64,000 nt of DNA. It comes from Gerris lacustris. Taxonomy: Eukaryota; Arthropoda; Insecta; Hemiptera; Gerridae. The stretch lies in the NCBI GenBank assembly GCA_951217055.1, contig OX578276.1, positions 68,828,144 to 68,892,143 of the forward strand, written 5' to 3'. The notes under the pieces were generated by a model that was not told the origin of the DNA, searched no databases, and saw only the letters and a program-made list of their open reading frames with translations. Below are positions 49,412-61,826 of this stretch, piece by piece. The translations under genes were made by a program, and so were the position numbers. The first letter of the stretch is position 1. Each line of letters opens with the position of its first letter.

Positions 49412-51958
49412 CCATTTTTATTTTTTAAGTTAACAGTTGCTGTTTAGTGTTAGCAGTTGTTGTTTAGTGGCATTATTGTTGTTATATTACTTTAGTATCA
49501 AATATTGAACGTTGAGAAAAATATTTTTTCTTTATTAAAAGGAGACTGGCTCTATCTTTTTCAATATTTTATATAAAAATAAAATAAAATTATACCAAAT
49601 ATTTAAAATACAATCTCTGTGATTATCAATATGTTATCTAAGGTTATATTCTGATAAAAATAATAACCTTAATCTTTAAAGCATTCCATGTCTTCAATAA
49701 TAAAGGAAAAAAATGATTGTACCGTTGTTTAAACATGAATATGAAAATCTTTTCATTAACATCATTAGTACAAAACCAGGTTACAAAATCATAATATTTC
49801 TTTTTTCTAGTCCATTTTCGTACAAGTTTTTTGTATAGGCAATCAAATAAAATTAATCTTAAGTATTGTTGAATTGTTCATTTGTACATTTCTCATTATT
49901 TTGTTTGTAATTATACATGTTATTTTATATCCTTTGTTATTTTTCTCTAGGCTCAATAAATAAACTACTTTACTTAACATTTACTAATTACTTATAGGGA
50001 TAGCGAAATAATTTTTGATGAATTAGAGTACAATATAATTTATACCTTTAAAGTGACAACGGAGGTAAATAAATTGGTTAAACGTGAGACCTCACGTACA
50101 ACTACGGTTTTTGTTGGTATTGTGAACATAAAATTAGAATAAAGAAGGGGGGGGGGGGGGCGTAAATTTTGATGTTTTTTGACAGAATGTCATGGAAAAT
50201 GAAACAATTTCCACAAGTATTATATATTTTTGTTAATCTACTCTTCAATACCTTTCATTTGATACATCACTCAAAATTTTTAACCCCCTCCAAAAAAAAC
50301 CTTATACTTTCGTTCCTGTGTCTGTCTGTCACTCTGTACGATTCCAATAACTTTTGAATCAAAAGAGATAAAACCATGAAGCATTCCAATATTAAAGATC
50401 GTTTTTGACGCGCTTACAGGAAATATATAATGAACACAAAATAATCAGCTGGATAACTCATTTCTACCTATCAAATGAAAGGAATTGAAGAGTAGATTTC
50501 AAAAACATATAACACTTGTAGAAAGTGTTTAATTTTTAAGGCCATTGAGTTCACTCTGTTCGGTTCCAATAACTTTTGAATCAAAAGAGATAAAACCATG
50601 AAGCATTCCAATATTAAAGATCGTTTTTGACGCGCTTACAGGAAATATATAATGAACACAAAATAATCAGCTGGATAACTCATTTCTACCTATCAAATGA
50701 AAGGAATTGAAGAGTAGATTTCAAAAACATATAACACTTGTAGAAAGTGTTTAATTTTTAAGGCCATTGAGTTCACTCTGTTCGGTTCCAATAACTTTTG
50801 AATCAAAAGAGATAAAAACATGAAAATTTCAAGTATTAAAGATCGTTTTGACGGGAACACAGGAAAATTTATAGTGAACTCAAAATTACCAGCTGTTGGT
50901 TTAACAACAAAACCCAAAACATTTTTCTAAATGAAGTATAATTTTTTAATTTTTCTAAATCGGTTGAACACATTATGAGGAACAATCCCTGTATTTCTTA
51001 CTACTCACTAGAAAGCCGTGCATAAAAGTTATAACTAGTAGGTCTACTGTTTACACCTCACTCGTTAAAATAACAAATCGGGTTTTGAGCTTAGGTTCAA
51101 AATAGTGAGCCAGTAAGGAAGTAAGTAGAAGCTAAACCAGTGTAAAATTATTTTGAAATTTATTTATTTTTCACTGTTTCCAGGGACACCGGACATAAAA
51201 TGTCTCTCGGGGAGGTATCTTCCATATCCCCATTTTTTTTTTTGTTTTATATGTTTTTTTTTTGTAGTTTTTAAGGATTTTTGTATTTATAAGTAATTTC
51301 AACAAAAAAGACCTGAAACTTAAGAAAGTAGAAAATGTTTTTACACAACTTTAGAGTACTCTTAAAAGGGTTTCCAACGATACCAAACACGGCCGGTCAG
51401 CTACTATTTTTACTATTTCTAAAACAGAGGTACACAATTATGTACCCCTCATGGACAGGGTGCAGTAATAAATTTAAGGTTCTCCTTTTGCGCACTCTTT
51501 ACTACTATAAAGTAGTAAATACCATATGAGTTTCTGGCCGATCCTATGAAAAGCAAAAACGGTACTGAAAAACAAATAAAAAGTAGAGCATTTTTGCATA
51601 TTTCGACAAACCGGTACCAAAAGTATCCTTTTATGAACAGAAATATTTTTTTTTAGTACAACCACATTATAAGGCCTCAGTAGGCCTACTAAATGCCTAC
51701 ATAAAGATACCTTTACAAAACACATTAAATTATAAATTTAGCCTGCACAGCACAGTACCCAGACTTTAAGAAGTACCTTTTTTACCAAAAGTACTAAAGG
51801 TACTTAAATTAAATGCCTATCTTGGATTGAACAATATTATACTGTATTAGGTTCTAAATGTACAATATTGTCACATAATTATGTTAGAAGCAAAAAAGTC
51901 AACAGTGGACTCACCTCCCACTTCTTGAGAGCCCGAAAAACTATTTATCGTTCTAAAG
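49412..51958. other. Intergenic DNA with tandem repeat, no gene seen
   Basis: Apart from the G run near 50147-50160 and the 222-bp tandem repeat (listed separately) I see nothing coding. Reading frames here are short and have no domain. Confidence 0.45.
50349..50930 (+). repeat. 222-bp tandem repeat, 2.6 copies
   Basis: The phrase 'aacttttgaatcaaaagaga' begins at 50349, 50571 and 50793, an exact 222-bp period. The first two units are nearly identical; the third has diverged and stops part-way. A related unit occurs once near 63645-63860. Confidence 0.85.
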
Positions 51959-52070
51959 CAGCGGTTCCCAACCTTTTTTGACTCGCGTACCCCTTAGCGT
52001 TTAATTATTCTAAATCATACCCCCTAATTCAAATTATACTTCCTATATTAATTTTATAATTGATGCTTTC
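51959..52070 (+). mobile_element. hAT-like MITE end, fragment
   Basis: CAGCGGTTCCCAACCTTTTT and the following 'gcgtacccc' resemble the CAG.GGTTC.CAACC termini of hAT non-autonomous elements. I could not find the opposite end. Confidence 0.4.
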
Positions 52071-53407
52071 ATGAGTTTGTAGTACCTTAAAAGGAAATTG
52101 TCCCCCCTCCCCGTAATAATAACTCAAATGAGGAGTTAAGAGAAACTCAATGAAAAGGAATAATAATTGTAAAAGTGTATTGGTAGGAATTATTATATTA
52201 TTTCTGTTCAATCAAATTACACTTAACACCAGTTCAGTGAGACCCTTGGACTTGTTTTAAAGAACTAGCTTTTTATAATCTGGTATGATATTTACGTTTG
52301 AAAAAAAGTGTTTTTCCGCTTTAAAGGGCCTGAAACGTGAAATTTTTAAAAATGTTTTTGCATCAATTTTGTACTCTTCCCAAGGGCTTTCCGACGACAT
52401 ACGACACCCCGTACCAAATATCTCAGGTTTTCTGATCGGCGAAAAATGTTTTCCCCGACGTCACCCCTAAGCGGGGGTGCACTTAAATTTTTTTTATCGT
52501 TATCGGCTTTGGACCTCTGCGGGATCTACAGTAGCCATGAAAAAAAAATCAATTATTTCAAAAGTTATACGTAAAAACGTGTAAAAAATCTTCCATTTTG
52601 ACCGTAAACGATTTCCCGTTGAAAATAAACCCATTTCCCGGCACGTAACATTTTTCCCTAAAAATAAACTATAACCTTAACAATTTCTAGAAAACTGCAT
52701 GTCTCATACGACAAACACGCCATCAGTATAAAAATCCAAAAAAACACTCCCTTTAGGCCGATTTTGATTTTTTAAGGGTTTAAGGAATTAAGGAGTGGTT
52801 TAAAACTGCCCTTTGTTTGGTCAAGCAATTTTTAAGGTTCCTAACTGATTTTGACATTAACAACTCAAAATGTTTCCGAAAATCAAGAGGCGGGGTATAA
52901 TTATTTTTTGTTTTTTGCCGTGGTGCCTTAAAATAGAATACATTTTTACTCTACCACTATAAGTAACTTTATTCCGTCAAGCTGGCAACCACAAATTGCC
53001 ATTTCCAATCAAGTAATATAGAATGGAGGAACTAAAAGCTCTATCTTAATCCTTGCACTCAATACTTTGTACTCCTTTCCGTCCAGCATTGATATTGTGG
53101 TTGAAAGCCAGCCTTATACTATTCAAGAGATAAAACATATCTTTTTGTTTTAACCAGTACATTGTCAACTAATTGATGAGAAGTTTAAACTTAAGTTCTA
53201 CAACTGCAACACGTAGAATTCTTAGATGATTTTATTTATAAATTTTATATATCTTAGGTTAATATAATAATTTAATTTTAAGGATATAACAATGCAAAAT
53301 TAATCTTTTTGTTAAAATTATTAATTTTAACATTGTAACACATTTAACCAAGACGTTGTTACACCATCTACTGCATTCATGAAATAAGAGTAGTAATAGG
53401 GAAATAA
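52071..53407. other. Intergenic DNA, no gene seen
   Basis: AT-rich sequence; short frames only. Nothing recognisable. Confidence 0.4.
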
Positions 53408-53930
53408 TAGTACATTACGCGTCGAGTGCGGAAAGTAGCATTTTGCATGCGAGTGTGGAGTTTGCACCCGAGCGATAGCGAGGGTGGTAAAACCACACGA
53501 GCAATGCAAAATGCCGTTTTCGCAGGAGTTGCGTACCGTACTTTATCTACGATTGTTAGATTTAAATAATAAATACAGAAACAAATAAACTTGCTGCATG
53601 TAAGTTCGTATCTCTCTCTTGATAAAGATGGCATTAATTCATTAGTTGTATTTTTTGCCGAATTAATTATTTCTGGAGGATTATAATTCTCCACATTTTC
53701 GTCAAAGTCACTTGATTCACTCATTGTTTTTCACTAAAAACTCGATATAAACAGTTACTTTAATAAAAGAACACCAAATTAGTTTTGTTAAATGTAAACA
53801 AACTCACTAATCGTGCGTAAAGCTGAAGAATTCCTCTTCTTTACCGCACTAGTGTGGTAAAGAAGAGGAATGAATCAGAACTATGAGACGTGCATGCGCA
53901 ATGATTATATTTCGTATCAATCGTAGATAA
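53408..53930 (-). repeat. Repeat with recombinase-like start, copy 2
   Basis: A minus-strand copy of 27381-27954. Its frame starts at 53724 with MSESSDFDENVENYNPPEII and continues with NELMPSLSRERYELT. It runs on into repeat sequence without the catalytic domain. The NRF-1-type site is degraded (CGTGCATGCGCA). A hairpin of TTCCTCTTCTTTACC and its complement lies at about 53832-53868. Confidence 0.6.
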
Positions 53931-54343
53931 AATGTTTTTTTGGCTGGAACACTTACAATAAAGTTATTGCATAATTATAAGGTAAGTAAATTATTCTCAT
54001 TAATTTATTATACTATTAATCAGTATAGTTCTATATTCAGTATATTAACTCTCTGATCCTTCACTTAAAAATGAATTTCTTAGTAAATTGAATTAGTTTT
54101 GTTGTTTCTTACTGATTATGTCATTGCACCGTTTATGTAACAATAGACGGGGACGGGTTTTTTAAAAACAATTATTAGACATTATTAGTAGTTACTGAAA
54201 GACAGTGCATCTATTTTGAAGCTATCACCATATTTTAACATTAAATAGATTTATTCGATAGTCTGCAATTATTCTGTAGCATTGAAAATAATTTATAATA
54301 TAGATGTTTTTAAATCTGAAGTAGCTTCAAAAGAAATTGGTCT
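53931..54343. other. Intergenic DNA downstream of gene 3
   Basis: AT-rich DNA with no gene. Transcripts of gene 3 probably end here. Confidence 0.4.
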
Positions 54344-56250
54344 CTAGTAGTGACTGTGATGATCCTGGTCCAACTTGAAGTTAGCATAAGAGGAAGCATG
54401 ACCATGTCCATGACCAGATCCGTGACCATGTCCATGATGTTCAGAATGATAATGTTCAGGATGATTAGCGTGTCCCTTCCTCTCGACGTGAGCAGTGAAT
54501 CCGTTGTGTTTGTCAGCAGAGTAGTGTACGATTCTCTCCGTTCCGTCAGCTTCCTTCAGCTTGTAGTAGCCAGTCACGTGACCTCCGTGACTCTTCTCGC
54601 TCTGGCTCTTGATGTCACCAGTGTGAGCGTCCTTTACTCCGTACTCAAAATTATAGCCCTAAAGGTGCATCAACAAAATCAAAAAAATATTCAATTAAGT
54701 ATGGCCGTATAATTTTATGAAATATTTATTAATGTTTTTGCATAATGATATACGAAACTTCTAAATTACGAGTACATATTATATACTTATCATAATAAAA
54801 AGTATCCAATTTATTTGTAAAAAGAATCCATTGAAACTTTTGGGACACAAATAAAAGGCAAAATAACTCTTAATGTATGTATAGTTATATAACTCACATG
54901 GTGACTGGCAATTGTGACGGCTACTCCTGCGACGCAAAGTACAGCGAGAACCTGAAATTATTATTATAAAAAATTAAAAGAAAAATGTAGTACCAATCAT
55001 GTGTATCTATAAGAAGAATATTAACTAATTAAAGTACATGAAATACATATTTTATTATTATTAGGTATTACTATAAGAGGTAATTGTTCATTCCCCTGCC
55101 AGAATGAGTTGATTGATATTTTAAAATACTATGCAAGAATATGTAAAAATGGTAACAAGTCCCTACTAATGTGAGTGTGTCGTTTGAATGCTGGGTGTTA
55201 TTGTCACCATTTGAAGAACCAAATAAAGAAGATTTTTAACATTAAACCATTTACATAGATAAACTACCATTAGCTTAAGTTATTATAACCGAGTGTTTAT
55301 CATAGCTTATTATTATAATTTTACTTGATGAAGCAATAAAGCCACCGATCGCACTCCAAAGGAGATTTACAAAGTAATCAAAAACAACAATTTTGAACTT
55401 CTACTAAGCAATCGTGGAGGCAAACTTGCTAGAAGATGTAAATTTAAGTTGTTAAAGAGGTTCTGTAAATGTATTAAACTAAATAAAATATTTATAAGTT
55501 AAATGTTTTATCACTCATGGTTGGATGGAAAGGTTCTACTTTTTACAGTTTGTTGCTTTGAGTACAACATTTCTTTCAACAGTAAAAATTCCATATCCAA
55601 TCCAATCCCCCATATCAAAAAAATGAACTAAACATATGACATTATTAATGAGAGATATTATTAGTTTCTGTTTTTTCTTAATATAATACTACAATATTAT
55701 TTAATTTGATGAAATTATTCATAGGAAAACTAATTTGTATACAGTATATTTCTTGAATTATTATTATGATAGTTAAATCTATATATTACCATAAATGTTC
55801 ATTATAAAAATGTATATATGTACTTTGTTTGTGGATCATTAAAAGGTGAGTAAAATTAACAATGAGTTAATTTGATAATAAGGTTACATTTCACCCAATA
55901 CGGGCATTATCAGAGCTCAAGTCTGTGTACACCAGTGTGACTCATATGATCATGGTGTATTTCTATTTTAATTTTTTATACATATATGTATTATCTTTTA
56001 AATTGTTCAGAAAATATGTAACATTTTAGACACAATCATAGACTCTGATGATGACCGTAATGAGTGAAATATAACCATATTTTCAAATTAACTAATTGTT
56101 AATTTTATTCACCTTTAAATGATCCACAAATAATTTAACCAAAAGTATCAAAAGTAAAAACTAGTAAGAATAATTTTCAACTGAAAATGTATATACTTTC
56201 TGTTAAACTCTAAAAATGATGGAATTTAAAAATACCTGGAAAGTGTGCAT
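54344..56250 (-). CDS. RR-2 cuticle protein, gene 3
   Basis: A three-exon gene for 127 residues. Exon 1 (56236-56250) encodes MHTFQ. Exon 2 (54898-54951) encodes VLAVLCVAGVAVTIASHH, completing the signal peptide. Exon 3 (54344-54658) carries the RR-2 domain starting GYNFEYGVKDAHTGD and a His-rich tail one short repeat longer than in genes 1 and 2 (HSEHHGHGHGSGHGHGHA). Introns are GT-AG, phase 0. A TATA box and TCAGT initiator precede exon 1. It should be secreted and bind chitin in the cuticle. Intron 1 contains a foldback element (55825-56133). Confidence 0.9.
55825..56133. mobile_element. Foldback element in intron 1 of gene 3
   Basis: Inverted ends TTTGTTTGTGGATCATTAAA and its reverse, with arms of about 70 bp including 'ggtgaataaaattaacaa..agttaattt'. 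The inner phrase 'ctctgatgatgacc.taatgagtgaaat' recurs inverted near 55885. Non-coding. Confidence 0.65.
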
Positions 56251-56275
56251 GGTGTTAGTTGGTTGATAGTAGATT

Positions 56276-56316
56276 ACTGAATGATACCAGTTAGCTAAAA
56301 CTATTTGGTTTATATA
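56276..56316 (-). promoter_or_regulatory. Core promoter of cuticle gene 3
   Basis: TATATAAA on the minus strand (56309-56316) and an ATCATTCAGT initiator about 30 bp downstream (about 56276-56287), before the ATG at 56250. Confidence 0.75.
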
Positions 56317-56319
56317 GGA

Positions 56320-58930
56320 ACCTTTCTCCTTACCTGGTGTGTTGACCAATATTCTTAGAGCAATATCCTTATGATTGTAATGTACTAATATATTAATATT
56401 TGTATTACAATATAGAGCGTAAAAGATTAGTATAAATATTTCAGATTATTCTTGTGGTTCCAAACAAAACTAAGATCTAAAAAAGGAAATAGGATAAGTA
56501 AGCTACCCGATTCCTAGTTCCGTACGGTAGCAAGTTTCATAGAATTATTTTAATTTATATTTAAGAACATAGTACTTATTTATTTTCTCCACAAGGATAA
56601 CAAAAAAATCTCAATGAAATCAAAATATGTACTTAAGTTAAATCATAAATATTTCCTACATACAATATGTATAATGCATATAAATATGTCCTACATATAA
56701 TATGTATAATGCATATAAATATGTCCTACATATAATATGTATAATGCATAAGTACAGGGAACTGTTCCGGATATTTTTGACACATGTTAAATTGACAGCG
56801 ACGATTAATTAGTCTAAATATAAGAGTTTATTTTTGACGTTTCACACAAGAAACTAAGATATCCATCCGATTCCTTGTTCTGTATCATAGCAAGTTTCAA
56901 AGACTTTAATAAAACTTAAAAAACATATTTTATTTTCTTCAGGTGGATATCCACACATTTTTAATGAAATCAAAAGTATTAAATCTTAAATATACGAGGA
57001 TAGGTACAGGGAACTGTTTCGGGTATTATTGTCAAACATGTTGACTTTACATATACCATTGAGCAATAAAATAGCAATTAAAAAATGTTTTTTATTCTGA
57101 TATTTATGTTTGATTAAAAATGTTATGAGATTGTAATGGACGGACGAAAAGAAAGTCTCATGGGAAAATTTAAGGATCATAAGGATAATACATCCTCAAA
57201 ACCGTTTTTACTTCGGTAAAATATTCCGATTTAAAGAGTTACTCATAGCACTTAATCATAGCATGATAATACTAGGGGTGATCAAAAATTTAACCTTACA
57301 TTGATTTCTATAGACTTAGCTTAAAGCGTTTCGCATCTTCACTAAAACGCATGGCTGGAAAATTCTTTAGACATAATTTTTAATATTAAAATTAACAGTT
57401 TCTTACCACAATATCTTATCCATAGCAGAATTAAAAAAAATAAATGGTCATAAATTGATTTTTACACGTCAACATCTCTTCGTGTTTATTACTTTTTACT
57501 ACGTTTTTATTAGCTTGCTTTCTTGTTTGTTTGTTTGTTTGTTTGTCCGGTACAAATCTGGCAATCGATTTCTAACTAACTTCCCGAATAGCTAGACATT
57601 TGTAACTTTTAGCATAGCTCAGAACACGATGACAATGCATTATTTTAATACTTTTAGCCATCTTTCAGCAGAATTTAATTGGTTTTCAGCAAATTTTGCT
57701 GTACGGAAAGTTAGTTCGGAAAAAATCCGCAAGTTATTTTATTTGTTTTGACATATCCCATAGTATTTGCAATCTTCATTTTGACGGGTCTCAAATTTGT
57801 GATTGATAAACATTGAATGACAGCAAAACAGGAAATATCGATTATATTATTTATCGATTATATTATTTTATTATTTCAAATATATCGATGGCACGGTTTA
57901 GATTTGGTGTTGGGGAGATCCGTTGTACAAAGATTTCTCCTTTTATAGGTTTAAGATCAGCTCTCTAGATTGTTGTCATTTATCTGAAGTAAATAACTTT
58001 TTCACTAACATTATATATATTATATAACAATAACAATTATATTATCAACATTACATACGATTTAACAGAAAATTTAAAAACTTAGTATATAAAAAGTCCT
58101 TTTTATCTTGAAATTATTCATATATGTAGTATTTATGTAGGGAAAGTATTGTGGTGGCCCAACATTCGGATTTGAGATTTTGATGGATTTATATTCCAAA
58201 CACGGTGATTATTTTAAATTGTGTGTCACAGGTAGTCTGGGCGGGCGCTGTTTGCCTAGAAATCGAGTACTTTTAGCTCTATACTTAGTAGTGCTTCCTT
58301 CCAAAAAACCTAAAAATCAAAATTATTTAAGAAAAAAAAAAAAAAACAGAAATGATTCCGACAATTTTTAAGAAGAAAACCTAAAAATTAGTTAATTTCA
58401 ATGTGAATATAATTATATAAATTAGTTTTTCTGAAAAAAAAACTCGTTTCCGAGATATTGATGAAAATAAATCTGTGTTAGCTGAAAATGAAAAATTTAT
58501 AAAAGTGCAGCGTGTCCCCGGCAACACATGTAAAGGTGAAAAGAAATACTTTTTTTAAATTGAACCCGCCTCCTTTTTAAGTTGAATCCCTGCTTTAATA
58601 TAAACTAATTAATATAATAATCATATTTAGTTTAGTTTCATAAATATTTCTGTTATTAGTTAGAGTTATAACTATTTTAGTTTTGAAAAAACAAGTATGT
58701 CTAGGAAATTTACAAAACTATTTTTCTTTTTTCACTAGTAAAGTGCTTTTTATTAAAGAAATACGATAAAATGTTGTTTAAAAAAGTTGTTCAGAAAGAA
58801 AAACTGAGTAAGAATACAACATTTTAAAACCCTCCGCCTACTTTGATATATTGCAATATTTACCATTTTTTACCTTCTCATATACAGAAAAAGAATTGAA
58901 ATGGAGCAAAAATTAGATTTTGATGGATTT
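56320..58930. other. Intergenic DNA, no gene seen
   Basis: It holds a short tandem repeat with 'catataaatatgtcctacat' about every 45 bp (about 56650-56755) and a (gttt)n run near 57523-57545. No supported gene. Confidence 0.45.
56650..56755 (+). repeat. Short tandem repeat, about 44-bp unit
   Basis: Two to three units of 'tacata.aatatgtataatgc' followed by 'atataaatatgtcc'. Confidence 0.7.
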
Positions 58931-59502
58931 AATAGTACATTACGCGTCGAGTGCGGAAAGTAGCATTTTGCATGCGAGTGTGGAGTTTGCACCCCAGCGA
59001 CAGCGAGGGTTGTAAAACCACACGAGCAATGCAAAATGCCGTTTTAGCTCGAGTTGCGTACCGTACTTTATCTACGATTGTTAGATTTAATTATAAATAC
59101 AGAAAAAAATATACTTGCTGTATGTAAGTTCGTATCTCTCTCTTGATAAAGTGGCATTAATTCTTGAGTTGTATTTTTTGCCGAATTATTTCTGGAGGAG
59201 TATTATTCTCCACATTTTCGTCAAATTCACTTAATTCACTCATTGTTTTTCACTAAAAACTCGATATAAACAGCTACTTTAATAAAAGAACACCAAATTA
59301 GTTTTGTTAAATGTAAACAAACTAGCTAATCGTGCGTAAAGCTGAAGAATTCCTCTTCTTTACCGCACTAGTGTGGTAAAGAAGAGGAATTCTTCAGAAC
59401 TATGAGACGCGCATGCGCAATAAATACAAGTACGTAAATAATTACTTTCAACGCATCTAAACAGAGATATAATGTTTATATTTCGTATCAATCGTAGATA
59501 AA
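58931..59502 (-). repeat. Repeat with recombinase-like start, copy 3
   Basis: The third copy (minus strand). Its frame starts at about 59243 with MSELSEFDENVENNTPPEII and then shifts frame, so even this short ORF is broken. The NRF-1-type site is intact (CGCGCATGCGCA, 59408-59419). A perfect palindrome of GAATTCCTCTTCTTTACC and its complement lies at about 59347-59392. Confidence 0.65.
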
Positions 59503-61026
59503 CGTTTTAACGTACCTTGAGTAAAAAAAAGTAGTTTTTAAAAAATGTCTGTAGTCTGTCGTTTGTACAGACGCCTGAAGCCTAAACTGCTGGGCCGATT
59601 TATACGAAATTGTCATACATCAGAAAAATCATACCCCGAGGTGAAATCGAGAAATTAATTTTAGCTCTAAATTAGGGGGCGCTACCTCCCAAAAACTCTA
59701 AAAAAATTATTTCTCGAAAAAGGTTCCGACTATTTTGATAAAAAAATTCTAAAATTTATTCCATTTAAATACGAATCTGACGATATAAATGTTCACCCAC
59801 TGTTCTGCGATTTTTCCGAGAAAATCTAGTTCCTGAGAAAATTGCTTTAAACGCGGACGGAAAGAGGCCGGGCTCGATTTCCCGCCGAGAAGTTATTTTT
59901 ATGATAAATTTTGATGAAATGTTTGATATTAATTAAATGTACCTCCAAACTAATAAATGGATAACACTGGGCTAAGTAATTATGAACTCATATATGAGAA
60001 AGTTGGTCCAGAATGTTGATTTTTTGGATTGTTGATGATATTGAAAAATTTCGTTAGGATAAGTTTTTACAAATTTGATAAAGTATTGCAAGTGCAAAAA
60101 AGATTTAGCTTATGTACTTTCATTCGTCTCTTAAGAATTAAGTTTATAATAAATAATAAGAAATTTAATAAATTTATAAGAAAAATAAAAATAACAAAAT
60201 AGGGAAAAACATCTCTTTAATAGTGAGAAAAATATTTTACCTCCAGCGGGGAGAAAAAGTGAACTTTCCTCCCTAGTTTACAGGGAGGGAAGTTACTCAT
60301 TGCTCCCGGTCGGGTTAAACAGGGAGTAATGAAAAATAATGGAATCATGAACTCTCATGATTCCCTCCAGTGTTGCCCTAGATAAAGCACGAGTAAATAA
60401 GATTGGTGCTAATACACATTTCATTTACTAACTTTTGCTTAATGTCGAAATCTATAATGTCATCTTCACACATGTCATGTAACCTCCACAACGGTTGCCA
60501 TAATGATTCATCAGTGAAAGAAACAAACAAGTTAATAGTGGAAACATAATTTCTAAATGTAGATTAACTAATCCATATTTAAATACATCAGTTGTCAACA
60601 CCATTCAATACACGACTCAGCTTCCAGCTGATTCTCCCATTTAATTTTAGCATTGAAATTCAAATAATCATTACCTATCTATAATTTAATTTTAACGTGA
60701 TTAAACTTATTTAGAGAATTGTTAATATTATATCTAACTATTTTTTTTTTTTTTAATAAATATAAACCTATGTATTTTTTGTCGAATAACGTAATTTAAA
60801 ATTAAAATCTTTCCATATTTTTTTCTCCCTTCTGGAGGTAAAATCTTATAAGTACCTTGAGAGTAAAAATCACTTGCACCCTCGCGATAATTAACTCCCT
60901 CGGCTCCGCCTCGGGAATGAACGTTATGAACGTTATACCAACTTCATCGCTCAGGGTGCAATCACTTACTTTCCTCCCTTGGTGCGTAAATAACTGTTTT
61001 TGTAAATTTCCAAAACATAGTTGATT
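59503..61026. other. Intergenic DNA, no gene seen
   Basis: Mostly AT-rich. A 'cagacgcctga.gcctaa' stretch with 'cataccccgagg' (59567-59640) resembles 48580-48650. Near 60240-60310 are short inverted stretches around CTCCCTAGTTTACAGGGAGG. Confidence 0.4.
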
Positions 61027-61190
61027 TTTATATTTTACGATTTTGGTAGTATTCATACTACGGAAAGATTAAATTTAAATTTAAATCAAATTATAATTAT
61101 TAACAACTACGGGAAACAGACAGAGAAAAATACACTCCAGCGCTGGGATTTGAACCACAGGCCTCTATATTTCCAGTATAGCGCTCTTAT
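61027..61190 (-). repeat. SINE, left half of an inverted pair
   Basis: A copy of the SINE at 893-1080 on the minus strand, ending within the tRNA-like head. Confidence 0.75.
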
Positions 61191-61227
61191 TCGGGACAAG
61201 GTATCATTAACGTCAGAGAAATTCATT

Positions 61228-61345
61228 CTCCTGCGTAGCTTAGTTGGTAGAGCGCTATACTGGAAATATAGAGGCCTGTGGTTCAAATCCCAGCGCTGGA
61301 GTATATTTTTCTCTGTCTGTTTCCCGTAGTTGTTAATAGTTGATT
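61228..61345 (+). repeat. SINE, right half of an inverted pair
   Basis: The tRNA-like head (61228-61301) has an A box (TAGCTTAGTTGG), an anticodon-like loop CTGGAAA closed by CTATA/TATAG, and a B box (GGTTCAAATCC). The acceptor and T stems are imperfect. The SINE tail follows. It faces the copy at 61027-61190. Confidence 0.75.
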
Positions 61346-61767
61346 TTTCTAAACATAAATTATAACATAAACTAGTTTACATTCAAGCAGGGCTGTTTCC
61401 CAGAAAATAAAATTTAATTCAAAACATTTTACTCTTTTTCACCTATTCATGCCGGGGACACTTATATACATTGTACGTTTGCATGCAAGACTAATGTCTC
61501 TAGAAAGTTGAGTTAAATTCCTTGGTTATTAAGATGAAATTTTCCATCGAGAATAAGGAATTTAAAAAATTGAAATGCGATTCTAAAGAATATGTGAAAC
61601 AAAAATTAAATCGTTTTTGTAGGAAATGAGTTATTAATGAAAGAAACTAAGAAAAAACCCCTAATGATTTTTTACTATCATGTAAATGATTTCAGACTCA
61701 TATCACAAATTTTTAGGATATTGCGTACAGCAATATTGGCCCACACCATCAGGTAAAGAAATGTTCC

Positions 61768-61808
61768 TATAAAAACTAATCAGTTTAAACCAACAGGTAT
61801 CATTCAGT
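61768..61808 (+). promoter_or_regulatory. Core promoter of cuticle gene 4
   Basis: TATAAAAA (61768-61775) with an ATCATTCAGT initiator (TCAGT 61804-61808) before the ATG at 61827. It is intact although the coding region is broken. Confidence 0.7.
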
Positions 61809-61826
61809 TAACTAAAACCAACAAAC

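Noticed and set aside
61228..61301. Functional tRNA gene
   Set aside because: The T stem and acceptor stem have mismatches, the anticodon-like GGA would need a long serine-type variable arm that is missing, and the same non-tRNA tail follows each copy. It is a SINE head.
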